Origin: Fusobacterium sp.
Lineage (GTDB): Bacteria; Fusobacteriota; Fusobacteriia; Fusobacteriales; Fusobacteriaceae
Direction: 5' to 3'
Assembly: GCF_032477075.1 (NCBI RefSeq)
Contig: NZ_JAWDXO010000013.1
Span: 11,232-75,231 of the forward strand
DNA length: 64,000 nt
Positions 16,218 to 25,337 of the stretch are shown piece by piece (within the stretch, counting starts at the first letter, position 1; every line of letters begins with the position of its first letter). Both the position numbers and the translations under genes were made by a program. Below the pieces are notes generated by a model that was given only the letters and a program-made list of their open reading frames with translations, searched no databases and had not been told where the DNA came from.

Positions 16218-17813
16218 GTGAAGAATATAGTTAAAAATATAAAATTTGATAACAATCAAATTTTTTTAGAAATTTTAAAAGAAAGAGATTTAAGAAAAGA
16301 AAGATATATTTTAGATGAAAAACTTTTTAAAAATAAGGCAGTTCAGTATTTTTTAGAAAAAGATTTAATAAAAAATAGTTTTTTTCCTTGCTATGCAGAC
16401 AAAGAAAAGATAATATTAGTAGTTTTTGATAGTTTAAAAAAAGATATCCTAGATATTTTATATATTAAATTTAAGTTAAAAGTAATATCATTATTTTGTG
16501 ATAAAAGAAGTTTTTTAATTGGGATAGAAAAATTTAAAAATATACAAAAATATAGAAATGTTGAAGAAATAGAAAATATATTTAAAGAACTTCAGAAAAA
16601 AGAAAATAAAAATGAAAAGAATGAAAGTGAGGATATATATAAATCACTTTCAATAGAAAGCCCAATAGTAGTAAAAGGGCTCAGTGCAATAATAATTCAT
16701 GGAGTAGAAAGAGAAGCGAGCGATATCCACATGGAACCGAGTAAAGATTATATAAGAATAAGATATAGGATAGATGGAATACTGACTGAAACAGAAAAAA
16801 TATCTCTGGAATTACTATCTCCCATGATTTCGAGATTAAAAATAATATCAAGCTTAGATATTACTGAGAGAAGAATGCCTCAAGATGGAAGATTTGATTT
16901 AGAGATAAGAGGAAAAAAGATAGATTTCAGAGTATCTATAATGCCTGTAATAAATGGAGAAAAAGCTGTAATAAGAATACTGAACAGAGAGATAATAGAA
17001 TTTGAGATAGAAAAAATAGGGATGTTAAAGTCTGATTATGATAGATTGTTACTTCAATTAAATAGAAAAAATGGGATATTTTTAGTTAGTGGTCCTACTG
17101 GCTCTGGGAAAAGCAGCACTCTTTATGCTTTGTTAAAGAAACTTAATACAGGAAAAGTTAATATATCTACAGTTGAAGATCCTGTGGAATATGAGATAGA
17201 TGGAATAAACCAGGTACAGTGTAAAAATGATATTGGAAGAAATTTTGCTTCAGTATTAAGAGCATACCTCAGACAGGATCCAGATATTTTAATGGTAGGA
17301 GAAATAAGAGATCATGAAACTGCAGAAATAGCAGTAAAAGCTGCCATTACAGGGCATCTTGTACTTTCAACTATTCATACAAATGATTCTGTAGGAGGAA
17401 TAAACAGACTTTTAAATATTGGAGTAGAACCATATATGGTATCAGCCTCTCTTATAACTATATTGTCTCAAAGATTAGTACGGAAGCTGTGTCCCAATTG
17501 TCAGGAAAAAGATGAAAAGTGGAAAGCTAAAATACAACTTTTAGGTTATGAATATGAAAAATATCAAGAGAATATATTTTATTTAAGCAAAGGTTGTGAA
17601 AAGTGTAACTATACAGGATATAGAGGAAGAACAGCAGTTTTTGAAATATTTGAACTTAATGAAAAAATAAAAGAGATGATAGAAAAAAGCAGTTCATATC
17701 AGGAAATAGAAAGAGAAGCATTAAGTAATGGAATGAAAAAACTGGCAGAAAATGGAATAGAGAAAGCAGGAATGGGAATAACATCTTTAGATGAAATATT
17801 AAGACAATGCTAA
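16218..17813 (+). CDS. Secretion/pilus assembly ATPase, GspE/PilB family
   Basis: The 531-residue hexameric motor ATPase has Walker A GPTGSGKSS from residue 292, Asp-box and Walker B (DILMVGEIRD, 356-365), a His-box (GHLVLSTIHTND) and the zinc tetra-cysteine C425-C428/C460-C463 typical of GspE and PilB. The N-terminal domain is divergent. Translation starts with GTG. No retraction ATPase PilT is present in the operon, so this looks like an assembly-only system at the inner membrane. Confidence 0.92.
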   Translation: MKNIVKNIKFDNNQIFLEILKERDLRKERYILDEKLFKNKAVQYFLEKDLIKNSFFPCYADKEKIILVVFDSLKKDILDILYIKFKLKVISLFCDKRSFLIGIEKFKNIQKYRNVEEIENIFKELQKKENKNEKNESEDIYKSLSIESPIVVKGLSAIIIHGVEREASDIHMEPSKDYIRIRYRIDGILTETEKISLELLSPMISRLKIISSLDITERRMPQDGRFDLEIRGKKIDFRVSIMPVINGEKAVIRILNREIIEFEIEKIGMLKSDYDRLLLQLNRKNGIFLVSGPTGSGKSSTLYALLKKLNTGKVNISTVEDPVEYEIDGINQVQCKNDIGRNFASVLRAYLRQDPDILMVGEIRDHETAEIAVKAAITGHLVLSTIHTNDSVGGINRLLNIGVEPYMVSASLITILSQRLVRKLCPNCQEKDEKWKAKIQLLGYEYEKYQENIFYLSKGCEKCNYTGYRGRTAVFEIFELNEKIKEMIEKSSSYQEIEREALSNGMKKLAENGIEKAGMGITSLDEILRQC

Positions 17814-17825
17814 AAGAGGTAAAAA

Positions 17826-19001
17826 ATGCCGCAATATAAATATATAGCTTATGATATTAAAGGAAGAAAATGCAGAGGAAAAAAAGAATTTTTAAATGAA
17901 AAAGAATTCAGAAAATTTTTAAAAAGCAAAAGAATGATATTGATTCAATTTGAAATTTTGAAGAAAAATAAAAAGATATACCAGGGAGAGATATTATCTT
18001 TTACTAGAGAGCTGAAAATAATGCTGGAAAGCAGAATAAGTATAATAGAAGCCTTGAAAATTTTAGGAGAACAATATGAAAACAGTGCATTTGGAGAAAT
18101 AATATTTAACATAAAAAAAGATATATTAAATGGAAGTTCCATAGGAGAAGCTTTTAGAGTATATAAAAATATCTTTGGAAATTTTTATGTAGATTTATTG
18201 TATCTAGGAGAAATATCAGGAAAAATTACTGAAAATTTAGAGAGAATATCAATAAATCTGGAGCTAGAAAATAAAATAAGAAAAAAGATAATGGAAGCTC
18301 TTTTTTATCCTTGTATAGTAATAGTTTTTTCCATAGTAGTGATAATATTTTTAATCCTTTATGTACTTCCTAATTTTGTGGAGATGTTTAATGAAAGTGG
18401 AACAGAGCTTCCTTTCATTACTCAAATTTTGATGAGTACAAGTAAAAATATTTATTATATAGCTCTTTTATTTATATGTATATGCATAATAATAATTTTT
18501 ATAAAAAAGAAAATAAAAAGTAAGATGAGAAATAAATATGATAAATTTATGATGAAAATACCAGTATACAGCAATGTTATGATAAAGAATATAATAATAA
18601 GATTTTCTAAGAATATGGCATTGATGATGGAATCTGGAATGTTAATAACAGAAATACTTGAACTTATGGAGGAAAGTTTTGATAATTCTCTTGTAAAAAA
18701 AGATATAGAGGATATGAAATACAGTATTATTTCAGGTAAAGGGATAGCAGAAGCCCTTAAACAGCTGGAAATATACTCAGATAAATATCAAAAGATGGTA
18801 ATAATAGGAGAAGAAAGTGGAGAATTAGTAAATATGTTTCACAAAATATCTCAGTTATCTCAAGAAGAATTAGAAAACTATATAGGAAAAATATTGATTT
18901 TAATAGAACCAGTTATGATAATCATATTAGGAATGATAATGGGAACTGTTATTATAGCTATTTATCTTCCTATATTCAATTTGTCAGATGTAATTAAATA
19001 A
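17826..19001 (+). CDS. Inner-membrane platform protein, GspF/PilC family
   Basis: The 391-residue protein has the two related cytoplasmic helical domains, each followed by hydrophobic segments (about residues 160-190, 215-235 and 360-385), and the family phrases YLGEISGKI and IGEESGEL. It anchors the ATPase and the pseudopilus in the inner membrane. It follows the ATPase gene by 12 nt, the standard gspE-gspF order. Confidence 0.9.
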   Translation: MPQYKYIAYDIKGRKCRGKKEFLNEKEFRKFLKSKRMILIQFEILKKNKKIYQGEILSFTRELKIMLESRISIIEALKILGEQYENSAFGEIIFNIKKDILNGSSIGEAFRVYKNIFGNFYVDLLYLGEISGKITENLERISINLELENKIRKKIMEALFYPCIVIVFSIVVIIFLILYVLPNFVEMFNESGTELPFITQILMSTSKNIYYIALLFICICIIIIFIKKKIKSKMRNKYDKFMMKIPVYSNVMIKNIIIRFSKNMALMMESGMLITEILELMEESFDNSLVKKDIEDMKYSIISGKGIAEALKQLEIYSDKYQKMVIIGEESGELVNMFHKISQLSQEELENYIGKILILIEPVMIIILGMIMGTVIIAIYLPIFNLSDVIK

Positions 19002-19026
19002 AATATAAAAACTTGGAGGAGAGCAA

Positions 19027-19503
19027 ATGAAAAATGGAGGATTTACACTGATTGAGCTGATAATAGCTGTGGCATTAGTTGGAATATTATCAAGCTTGGT
19101 GACACCTAAAGTAAGAGTTCAATTGGCAAAAGGAAGGGATACAAAAGCTGTGTCATATTTGGGAGCTATGAGAACAGCAGCAGAACTGTATTATATAGAA
19201 AAAGGAGAAGCTCCAACTACAGTGGGAGAACCTAGTGAAGCTGATGATAAAAAAGCAATAGAAAATATATTGCCTTATTTGGATCCTAAAGCAGAAGCTG
19301 TAATAAAAGATGGAAAAATACAGATTGGAGGGAGCAGAAAAGATAAGGATACAAAAATAACTTTTGGAGGGGAGATGAAATTTACTTTTAAAAGTCCGCA
19401 ACATGATGAGATTGCTAAAAGAGGAGATGGAGTATATATCTGGTTTGCCCCTACAGAAGATCAAATATATGATGTACAGGGAAATAAATGGATAGAATAT
19501 TAG
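19027..19503 (+). CDS. Major pseudopilin/pilin, GspG/PilA type
   Basis: The 158-residue prepilin has a perfect processing site, MKNGG|FTLIE, with Glu at mature position 5, followed by a hydrophobic helix (LIIAVALVGILSSLVTP). The C-terminal half is globular with GDGVYIWFAPTED, reminiscent of GspG-type ends. GGAGG precedes the ATG. As the only fully canonical, best-placed prepilin, it is probably the main subunit of the pseudopilus. Confidence 0.9.
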   Translation: MKNGGFTLIELIIAVALVGILSSLVTPKVRVQLAKGRDTKAVSYLGAMRTAAELYYIEKGEAPTTVGEPSEADDKKAIENILPYLDPKAEAVIKDGKIQIGGSRKDKDTKITFGGEMKFTFKSPQHDEIAKRGDGVYIWFAPTEDQIYDVQGNKWIEY

Positions 19504-19515
19504 AAGGAGAAAAAT

Positions 19516-19968
19516 ATGGGAAATTTACTTTTAATTCTTCTCCTTATTGTTTCTTTTATAATATTTGTAATAGATATAAAAAAATTATATATTCCTAATA
19601 GTATTAATATAATATTTTTTATAATTGCTGTTTGTTATAAAGGGATTGATATATATGAAATAGAAAAGGGAATATTAGGAGCAGGAGTTTACACTCTTCC
19701 TCTGCTCTTTTTTTATGGATATGGGTCAGATATTTTAAAAAAAGAGATTATGGGATTTGGAGATATAAAACTTGTAGCAGGAATTGGGTACGTTCTTGGT
19801 TATAGTAATTTCTATACAGTTTATATTTACTATCTTGAAACTTTTATCATAGCTGCTATTTTTGGAGTAATATATATTGTAAAGAAAAAAAACGCAAGAG
19901 GAGAAATTGCTTTTTCCCCTTTTCTGCTTTTTTCTTTTTACTGTATTTTATTTATGGAGAAAATATGA
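19516..19968 (+). CDS. Prepilin peptidase without methylase domain
   Basis: The 150-residue polytopic protein holds the A24 peptidase core: the first catalytic Asp in IDIKKLYIPN and the second in GFGDIKL. The N-terminal cysteine-containing methyltransferase domain of GspO/PilD is absent, so it should cleave but not N-methylate prepilins, like archaeal-type or TadV-like short peptidases. Its stop overlaps the next start (ATGA). It would process the four or five prepilins encoded around it. Confidence 0.85.
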   Translation: MGNLLLILLLIVSFIIFVIDIKKLYIPNSINIIFFIIAVCYKGIDIYEIEKGILGAGVYTLPLLFFYGYGSDILKKEIMGFGDIKLVAGIGYVLGYSNFYTVYIYYLETFIIAAIFGVIYIVKKKNARGEIAFSPFLLFSFYCILFMEKI

Positions 19969-20402
19969 AAAATAGAGCTTTTTCTTTTATAGAGGTAATT
20001 GTGTCTATGAGCTTGTTTTTAATAACTATATTTCCTATTATGGAACTTAATAGAGAAATGTTAAAGATAAACAGAAAGTATATGGAGATAGAGCAAAGTG
20101 AGAAAAACTTCCATTTATTAGAAAAAAATATAGTATCAAAGGGGTATAAATTTTTATCTTCAAATTTAGGAAACTATGAATATACAATTGGAAAAAATCA
20201 AAATATAAATTATATTTTTGGAGATATAAAATTTTTATATGAAAATAATAAAGATGAAAAAATATTACTTTTTATAAATAAAACAATATTTAGTGATGAA
20301 ATTGAGCAGAATAATTTTGTGGTTTTGAAAGTGGAGTTTCACAGTAAAAATAGGATATTTAAAAAAGAGAAATTAATATCGGAATATGATGAATATTATT
20401 AG
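19965..20402 (+). CDS. Minor pseudopilin, GspI/PilV-like
   Basis: The 145-residue prepilin has cleavage site KNRA|FSFIE, Glu at mature position 5 and the hydrophobic segment VIVSMSLFLITIFP. Ala before the cut is accepted by these peptidases. Start overlaps the peptidase stop by 4 nt. Position after the peptidase and before another minor pseudopilin matches gspI in gspHIJK series. The body is not recognisable. Confidence 0.75.
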   Translation: MKNRAFSFIEVIVSMSLFLITIFPIMELNREMLKINRKYMEIEQSEKNFHLLEKNIVSKGYKFLSSNLGNYEYTIGKNQNINYIFGDIKFLYENNKDEKILLFINKTIFSDEIEQNNFVVLKVEFHSKNRIFKKEKLISEYDEYY

Positions 20403-20409
20403 GAGAAAA

Positions 20410-21012
20410 ATGTATAATAAAAAAATAAGAGGAGTTACTCTTTTGGAAACAATGATTTCTATGGGGATAATGGGAATATTTCTGCTTCTTTCTTTCCCTG
20501 TTACGAAAATTATTTATAAAACAGAAAATTTTTTTGTAAGTGAAAGAAATGCTGCAAGAAACAGTTCAAGAATAATAGAAATTATTGAAAAGGATATAAA
20601 AGAAAGTTGCTTTGGCAATAAAGAATATATTGGAAAAGAGTATTTGAATAATGGAAAGGAAATATTTGAAAATTTAGGTTATATCAGAAACCCATTGAGA
20701 GAAGAATTTTTCAGAGAAAAAATGGAAAAAGGGAATATGCTGTTTTTAGAGATACCATTTGTCAAAGATAATAAAGTTTCTTCTAAATATATTATTTATA
20801 GATTTTATACTGGAAGTTTGCAAATTATAAGATGCAGTTTATTTAATGGAAATATTTTTGTAGAAGATACAGAAGATATATTGGAAGAAGTAGATGGATA
20901 TTTTGAGAGAGATAAAAAAGGGATAGTAATAAATTTACAAATAAGAGGTAGTAAAGAAAAAATAAAAAAAACATTGAAAGGTTATGAACTTATAGGAAAA
21001 AAATATGAATAA
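20410..21012 (+). CDS. Minor pseudopilin, GspJ/PilW-like
   Basis: The 200-residue prepilin has cleavage site KKIRG|VTLLE, Glu at mature position 5 and the hydrophobic helix METMISMGIMGIFLLLSFP region. An ATG at 20386 is open but AGGAG lies 5 nt before the ATG at 20410 and a shorter leader is usual. It follows the GspI-like gene closely and overlaps the next gene by 8 nt. Confidence 0.75.
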   Translation: MYNKKIRGVTLLETMISMGIMGIFLLLSFPVTKIIYKTENFFVSERNAARNSSRIIEIIEKDIKESCFGNKEYIGKEYLNNGKEIFENLGYIRNPLREEFFREKMEKGNMLFLEIPFVKDNKVSSKYIIYRFYTGSLQIIRCSLFNGNIFVEDTEDILEEVDGYFERDKKGIVINLQIRGSKEKIKKTLKGYELIGKKYE

Positions 21013-21592
21013 AAAAGCTTTTTTAATTTTAATAACAATCTTTTTAATAACCTTTATAATGGGGAGTTTTCTTGTGGGATACAGAATGACTTACACTAGA
21101 GGAAAAAAATTAATAAGCAGACTTAATGGTTTAAAAATTAAGGAGAAAAAAGAGATTTTAGATACTTTAGCTTATCATGAACTATATAAAATAGATAAAT
21201 ATATAAAGGAAGATAAGTATGAAAGCAGTATAGATTTTTTTGCTAAAAATAATGATAAAAAAAAGGTATGGATGAAAAGAAAAGATGAAGCACTTCAACC
21301 AAGCTATGGAGGATATACTTTAAAGAAATTTGTATACAACGATTCTGAAGAAATTTATCCTAAAAATACAACTGGAATATATGAGAGAATATTGAATAAA
21401 CTGCAAAGTCACTTTGTAGAGAAAAGAAAATTCACAGCAAGAATGGAAAAAAAGATAAAATCTGATGAACTTGATATGGAAATAGTATTTACTGCTGTAA
21501 TAAATATAGAATATGAATTTGGAAATAGTGATATAAATAGAGCAGATGCAGAGTATGTAAAGGAGTTTGTGATATCAGAAAATGTTCAATAA
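21005..21592 (+). CDS. Minor pseudopilin-like protein, GspK/PilX-like
   Basis: The 195-residue protein begins MNKKAFLILITIFLITFIMG, a prepilin-like leader and hydrophobic helix, but lacks Glu at position 5, as in GspK. The rest is Lys-rich with the phrase EYEFGNSDINRADAEYVKEF near the end. Overlap by 8 nt with the previous gene and 11 nt with the next shows tight coupling. Together with the three preceding prepilins it probably forms the tip complex. Confidence 0.6.
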   Translation: MNKKAFLILITIFLITFIMGSFLVGYRMTYTRGKKLISRLNGLKIKEKKEILDTLAYHELYKIDKYIKEDKYESSIDFFAKNNDKKKVWMKRKDEALQPSYGGYTLKKFVYNDSEEIYPKNTTGIYERILNKLQSHFVEKRKFTARMEKKIKSDELDMEIVFTAVINIEYEFGNSDINRADAEYVKEFVISENVQ

Positions 21593-22805
21593 TTTTTTTA
21601 AAAGAGAAAAGGATATCTTTTTTTCCTTAGAGGATATAAAAAATATAAAGAGGGGAATTTTAGTACTTGAAAGTGAATATTTTGAAATAATTAAAATCAT
21701 ATTAGAAGAGGACTTAGATGAGCGAGAACGAGAGTATGAAATAGAAGAACAGTTAGAGAATAGAATAATAAATTATGAGGCAGTAGATTATGTAGAAAAA
21801 GAAATTTTTTTGGAAAAGAAAGATGGAACAGAAGAAATTCTTATAATACTTATCAGAAGAGAAAAGATATATGAGATAGCAGATAGAGTAAGAGAAAAAA
21901 ATATAGAACTTAAAGGAATAATACCAGTTTTTCTTTTAAAGTATCTTTCAGATGAAGAGAAAAAAAATGAGATTTTCCTGGATATGGGAATAAGCAGAAC
22001 TTCAGCTGTAGCCTTTAAAGATAATAAATTAAAAGACATAGTGACTATAGATATAGAAAAAGATGAGGCACTTTATTCTCAAGAAGAGTTTGATGAACTA
22101 TTAGAAAGAATAACTTTTTCTATTGAAGAAGAAAATTTTGATAATATAGAAAAAATAACTATTTATGAAAAAGATAGAGAATTAGAAAATTTTATAGAAA
22201 AAAGTGAACTTTATAGAAAAGAAACAGTGGTAGAAAACTGGAAAAATTATGAAATAACTTTTAATAAAAGTTTTGATTTTATTCCATTAGAATATAAAAA
22301 GAGAATGGAACAGAGAAAATATATAAAATATGGGTTAACCATTTTAGCAATGGCTTTAATCATAGAATTTTTTTTGTTTTTCTTTTTTACAAGTGTAAGA
22401 AATAATGAAATGGAAAGTATAGAAAATTTAGAAATAGATTTAGGGAATATAAAAGAAAGAATAGAAAAAAGTAGACAGGAAATAAAAAAAATTGAAAATT
22501 TTAAAGATAAAAAAAGCAAATTAATGAAAAAAATGGATTTTGGAAGATTTAAAATGTATGAAATACTTGAAGAATTAAAAAAATGTAAATCATCACAAAT
22601 ATATTTTGATGGAATAGAATATGATGGAAAAAATACATTGAAAATAATTGGAAAAGCAGCAGCAGAAAAAGAAATCTATGAATTTGAAAAAAATATTCTG
22701 AAAAATAATAATTTTTTTTATTTAAATCATGATTATATAAAAAAGCAGGAATATGGTTATGAATTTCAAATGGATATAGGAGTAAAAAATGAAGGGAATA
22801 AATAA
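21582..22805 (+). CDS. GspL/PilM-PilN-like assembly protein
   Basis: The 407-residue protein has an actin-like cytoplasmic part (IFLDMGISRTSAVAFKDNKL resembles the PilM/GspL phosphate region), one membrane segment at about residues 250-270 (AMALIIEFFLFFFF), then a coiled coil and a small periplasmic ferredoxin-like domain. This layout equals GspL, or PilM and PilN fused. It would link the ATPase to the periplasmic parts. It overlaps the following gene by 17 nt. Confidence 0.75.
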   Translation: MFNNFFKREKDIFFSLEDIKNIKRGILVLESEYFEIIKIILEEDLDEREREYEIEEQLENRIINYEAVDYVEKEIFLEKKDGTEEILIILIRREKIYEIADRVREKNIELKGIIPVFLLKYLSDEEKKNEIFLDMGISRTSAVAFKDNKLKDIVTIDIEKDEALYSQEEFDELLERITFSIEEENFDNIEKITIYEKDRELENFIEKSELYRKETVVENWKNYEITFNKSFDFIPLEYKKRMEQRKYIKYGLTILAMALIIEFFLFFFFTSVRNNEMESIENLEIDLGNIKERIEKSRQEIKKIENFKDKKSKLMKKMDFGRFKMYEILEELKKCKSSQIYFDGIEYDGKNTLKIIGKAAAEKEIYEFEKNILKNNNFFYLNHDYIKKQEYGYEFQMDIGVKNEGNK

Positions 22806-23598
22806 TCTTCAGTTTACAGAATGGAAGGAAAAAGGAATAGCTTTTATTTTTATTGGACTTTGGATGGTATTTACTTACAAACTTATAATAGAACCATATA
22901 ATGAAATTCAAAATAAAAAAAAGCAAAAATTATCATTAGAAGTTAAAGTAAAAAAAGCTGAAAAAGAATTAGGAGAAACAGAAAAAATATATCAAAAAAA
23001 ATTTGAGGAAAATAAAAAAGAAAAAGCTGAATATGAAATATATGAGAAAACTCTTTTAGAAAGAGGGTTTCAAAATTCTGGAAAAATGGAAGAATACATA
23101 TATCAAAAATCAAAGAAAAATAGAATAACTACAGAAATTATAGGGAGTATAGAAAAAAGTGGAACTACAGAGAAGGAGAGTAAAGGAAGAGTATATGTTC
23201 CCTATTCTATAACTGGAGAAGAAAAAAATATTTTAAATTGGGTTGAAGAAATTGAAAATTCAGAAAAACTGGTATCATTCACAGATACTCCTTTTCAGTT
23301 TTATAAAAATGAAAATAATATAATAAAAATCAATTTGAAGATATCTGGCTATATTCTTAATGATACACCTAAAGAAAAAAATGAGAAAATTACTGAAAAA
23401 GAAAAAATTTTTTATGCTTATAATGAAAAAGAAATAATGGCAGAAAAAAATATAGTTGAAATAAATGGAAAAGTGTATATGATTATAAAATTTAAGAGTG
23501 GAAAAAGAAAAATATTTACTCATGGAGAGGAAATAAGAAAAGATAATAAGCAATATATATTAAAGATAGAAGATGATGAATTGTATTTAGAAAAATAA
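22789..23598 (+). CDS. GspM/PilO-like assembly protein with extra C-terminal domain
   Basis: The 269-residue protein has one N-terminal membrane segment (GIAFIFIGLWMVFTYKLII), a coiled coil (about residues 35-95) and a periplasmic ferredoxin-like domain, the PilO/GspM layout. The last 70 residues (from about 200) look like a separate beta-rich module and may correspond to PilP or GspC, which otherwise is missing from the operon and normally contacts the secretin. That match is inference from position and size. Confidence 0.65.
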   Translation: MKGINNLQFTEWKEKGIAFIFIGLWMVFTYKLIIEPYNEIQNKKKQKLSLEVKVKKAEKELGETEKIYQKKFEENKKEKAEYEIYEKTLLERGFQNSGKMEEYIYQKSKKNRITTEIIGSIEKSGTTEKESKGRVYVPYSITGEEKNILNWVEEIENSEKLVSFTDTPFQFYKNENNIIKINLKISGYILNDTPKEKNEKITEKEKIFYAYNEKEIMAEKNIVEINGKVYMIIKFKSGKRKIFTHGEEIRKDNKQYILKIEDDELYLEK

Positions 23599-23625
23599 GA
23601 CTTAGAAAATAAATGGGGAGAAAGT

Positions 23626-25317
23626 ATGAAAAAAAATCTTATACTTCTATTAATTTTTTTTATTTGTTATAATATTTATGGTAAAATAGAAAAGATTTCT
23701 TTAAAGAAAATAAAACTTGAACAAGAACTTGAATTAAAAAATATAGCTCTTTCAGATGCATTGGCAGTTATATCTAAAGAAAGCAGAATGACTATAATAG
23801 CAGATGATAAAGCAAAAGATATAATTTTAGACCTTTTTTTTGCTGAAGGAGAAAATTTTGAAAGTATATTGGAAGGAATTGCTGTAACTAATAATTTGAA
23901 AATAAGTAATCTAGATGAAATGCTGGTTTTATCTAAAAGAAATTCAAATATATCTGGGGAAATGGCCCTAGGAGGAAAAGTTCTCATAGATGGTTATGAT
24001 AAAGGTATAGAGGGAGTAAAAGTAACTGTTCAAAAGAGTTCGTCAGTTCCAGTATACACAACATATGGAGGAAATTTTGTTATAAATGATTTAAATCCTG
24101 GAATATATGTGATAAAATTTGAAAAGAAAGGTTTTCTTACATCAGGACAGATAATAAATATTGATAAAAACATAAATACTGTTACTGTTTCTATGGAGAG
24201 AGATAAAAATAGTCCTGAAAAGATAAGAGAAGAAAAAGATATTAATAATATTATGGAAAAAACTTTTATTAATGGAGAAGAGTTTTATACTGAAAAAATA
24301 AAACTGGTAAATATATCACCAGATGAAATAAGCAGTATATTAAAAAGTTCTTTTGGTGATGGAATAAGAGTATCTTCTATCCCAAAAATGAATATGATAA
24401 TAATAGTAGGGAAAAAAGACAGTATAACATCAGCTTTAAGGCTTGTAAAAGAATTGGATAGAGAAATACAGCAGGTAAGAATAACTTCACAAATATTAGA
24501 TGTGACAGATAATCTGTTTGAAAATTTAGGCTTTGACTGGTTGTACAATAATACTGGAAGTATAGAAAAAAATAATGGACTGGATATTTCATTAATAGGA
24601 AAAGCAGCAGTAGAAGGTGCAGGAGTAACCTTTGGTTCAGGCATAAATTTAGTGAGACAGTTCAATGATGGAAATGATATACTTGGTTTGGGGATAAACC
24701 TTTTACAGACTACTCAGGACTTGGTAATAAGTGCCATGCCATCAATACTTGTAGCTGATGGAGAAGAGGGAGAATTTAAAATAACAGAAGAAGTAATAGT
24801 TGGTGAAGAGAAAAAAGAAAATGATAATACAGAGAAGACAACTTATACACCTCTATTTAGAGAAGCTGGAATAATACTCAAAGTAAGACCTCTAATCAAG
24901 GAAGATGGAACAATATTTTTAAAAGTAATGATAGAAGTAAGTAATTTTAGATTAAAGAAAAGTGAACAGGAAAATATGACTTCTGATGGAGGAACATATA
25001 ATTCAGAAGGGGGATCTAAGATAGGAAGAAGTATAGAAACTACTGTAAAAATGAAAGATGGTGAAACAATTTTTATAGGTGGACTTAAAAGGGCAGTAGT
25101 CCAAAATTTAGACAGTAGAGTACCTTTTCTTGGAACAATTCCTGTAATAAATATTTTTTTTAAAAATCAATCTGTAAAAAAAGAAATAACAGATATATAC
25201 ATAAAATTGAAAGTTGATATAGAAAAAGATACTTGGGAAAGAGACAGTTTTGATAAAACTGAGTTGCATCAAAAAATTAAAGATATAAGAGATAGAAAAA
25301 TATACCCTGTATTCTAG
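23626..25317 (+). CDS. Outer-membrane secretin, GspD/PilQ family, with inserted regulatory-like domain
   Basis: The 563-residue protein has a signal peptide, an N0/STN-type domain (LSDALAVISKESRMTIIADD), then residues about 112-191 with a carboxypeptidase-regulatory-like beta sandwich (GGKVLIDGYDKGIEGVKVTV to VTVSMERD), one N1/NolW domain (ISSILKSSF), and the secretin barrel domain ending in VPFLGTIPVINIFF. Only one or two N-domains precede the barrel. The sandwich domain is not a normal secretin part. It is the last gene of the secretion set and forms the outer-membrane gate. Confidence 0.88.
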   Translation: MKKNLILLLIFFICYNIYGKIEKISLKKIKLEQELELKNIALSDALAVISKESRMTIIADDKAKDIILDLFFAEGENFESILEGIAVTNNLKISNLDEMLVLSKRNSNISGEMALGGKVLIDGYDKGIEGVKVTVQKSSSVPVYTTYGGNFVINDLNPGIYVIKFEKKGFLTSGQIINIDKNINTVTVSMERDKNSPEKIREEKDINNIMEKTFINGEEFYTEKIKLVNISPDEISSILKSSFGDGIRVSSIPKMNMIIIVGKKDSITSALRLVKELDREIQQVRITSQILDVTDNLFENLGFDWLYNNTGSIEKNNGLDISLIGKAAVEGAGVTFGSGINLVRQFNDGNDILGLGINLLQTTQDLVISAMPSILVADGEEGEFKITEEVIVGEEKKENDNTEKTTYTPLFREAGIILKVRPLIKEDGTIFLKVMIEVSNFRLKKSEQENMTSDGGTYNSEGGSKIGRSIETTVKMKDGETIFIGGLKRAVVQNLDSRVPFLGTIPVINIFFKNQSVKKEITDIYIKLKVDIEKDTWERDSFDKTELHQKIKDIRDRKIYPVF

Positions 25318-25337
25318 CAGGAAGTAAGGAGAATTTT

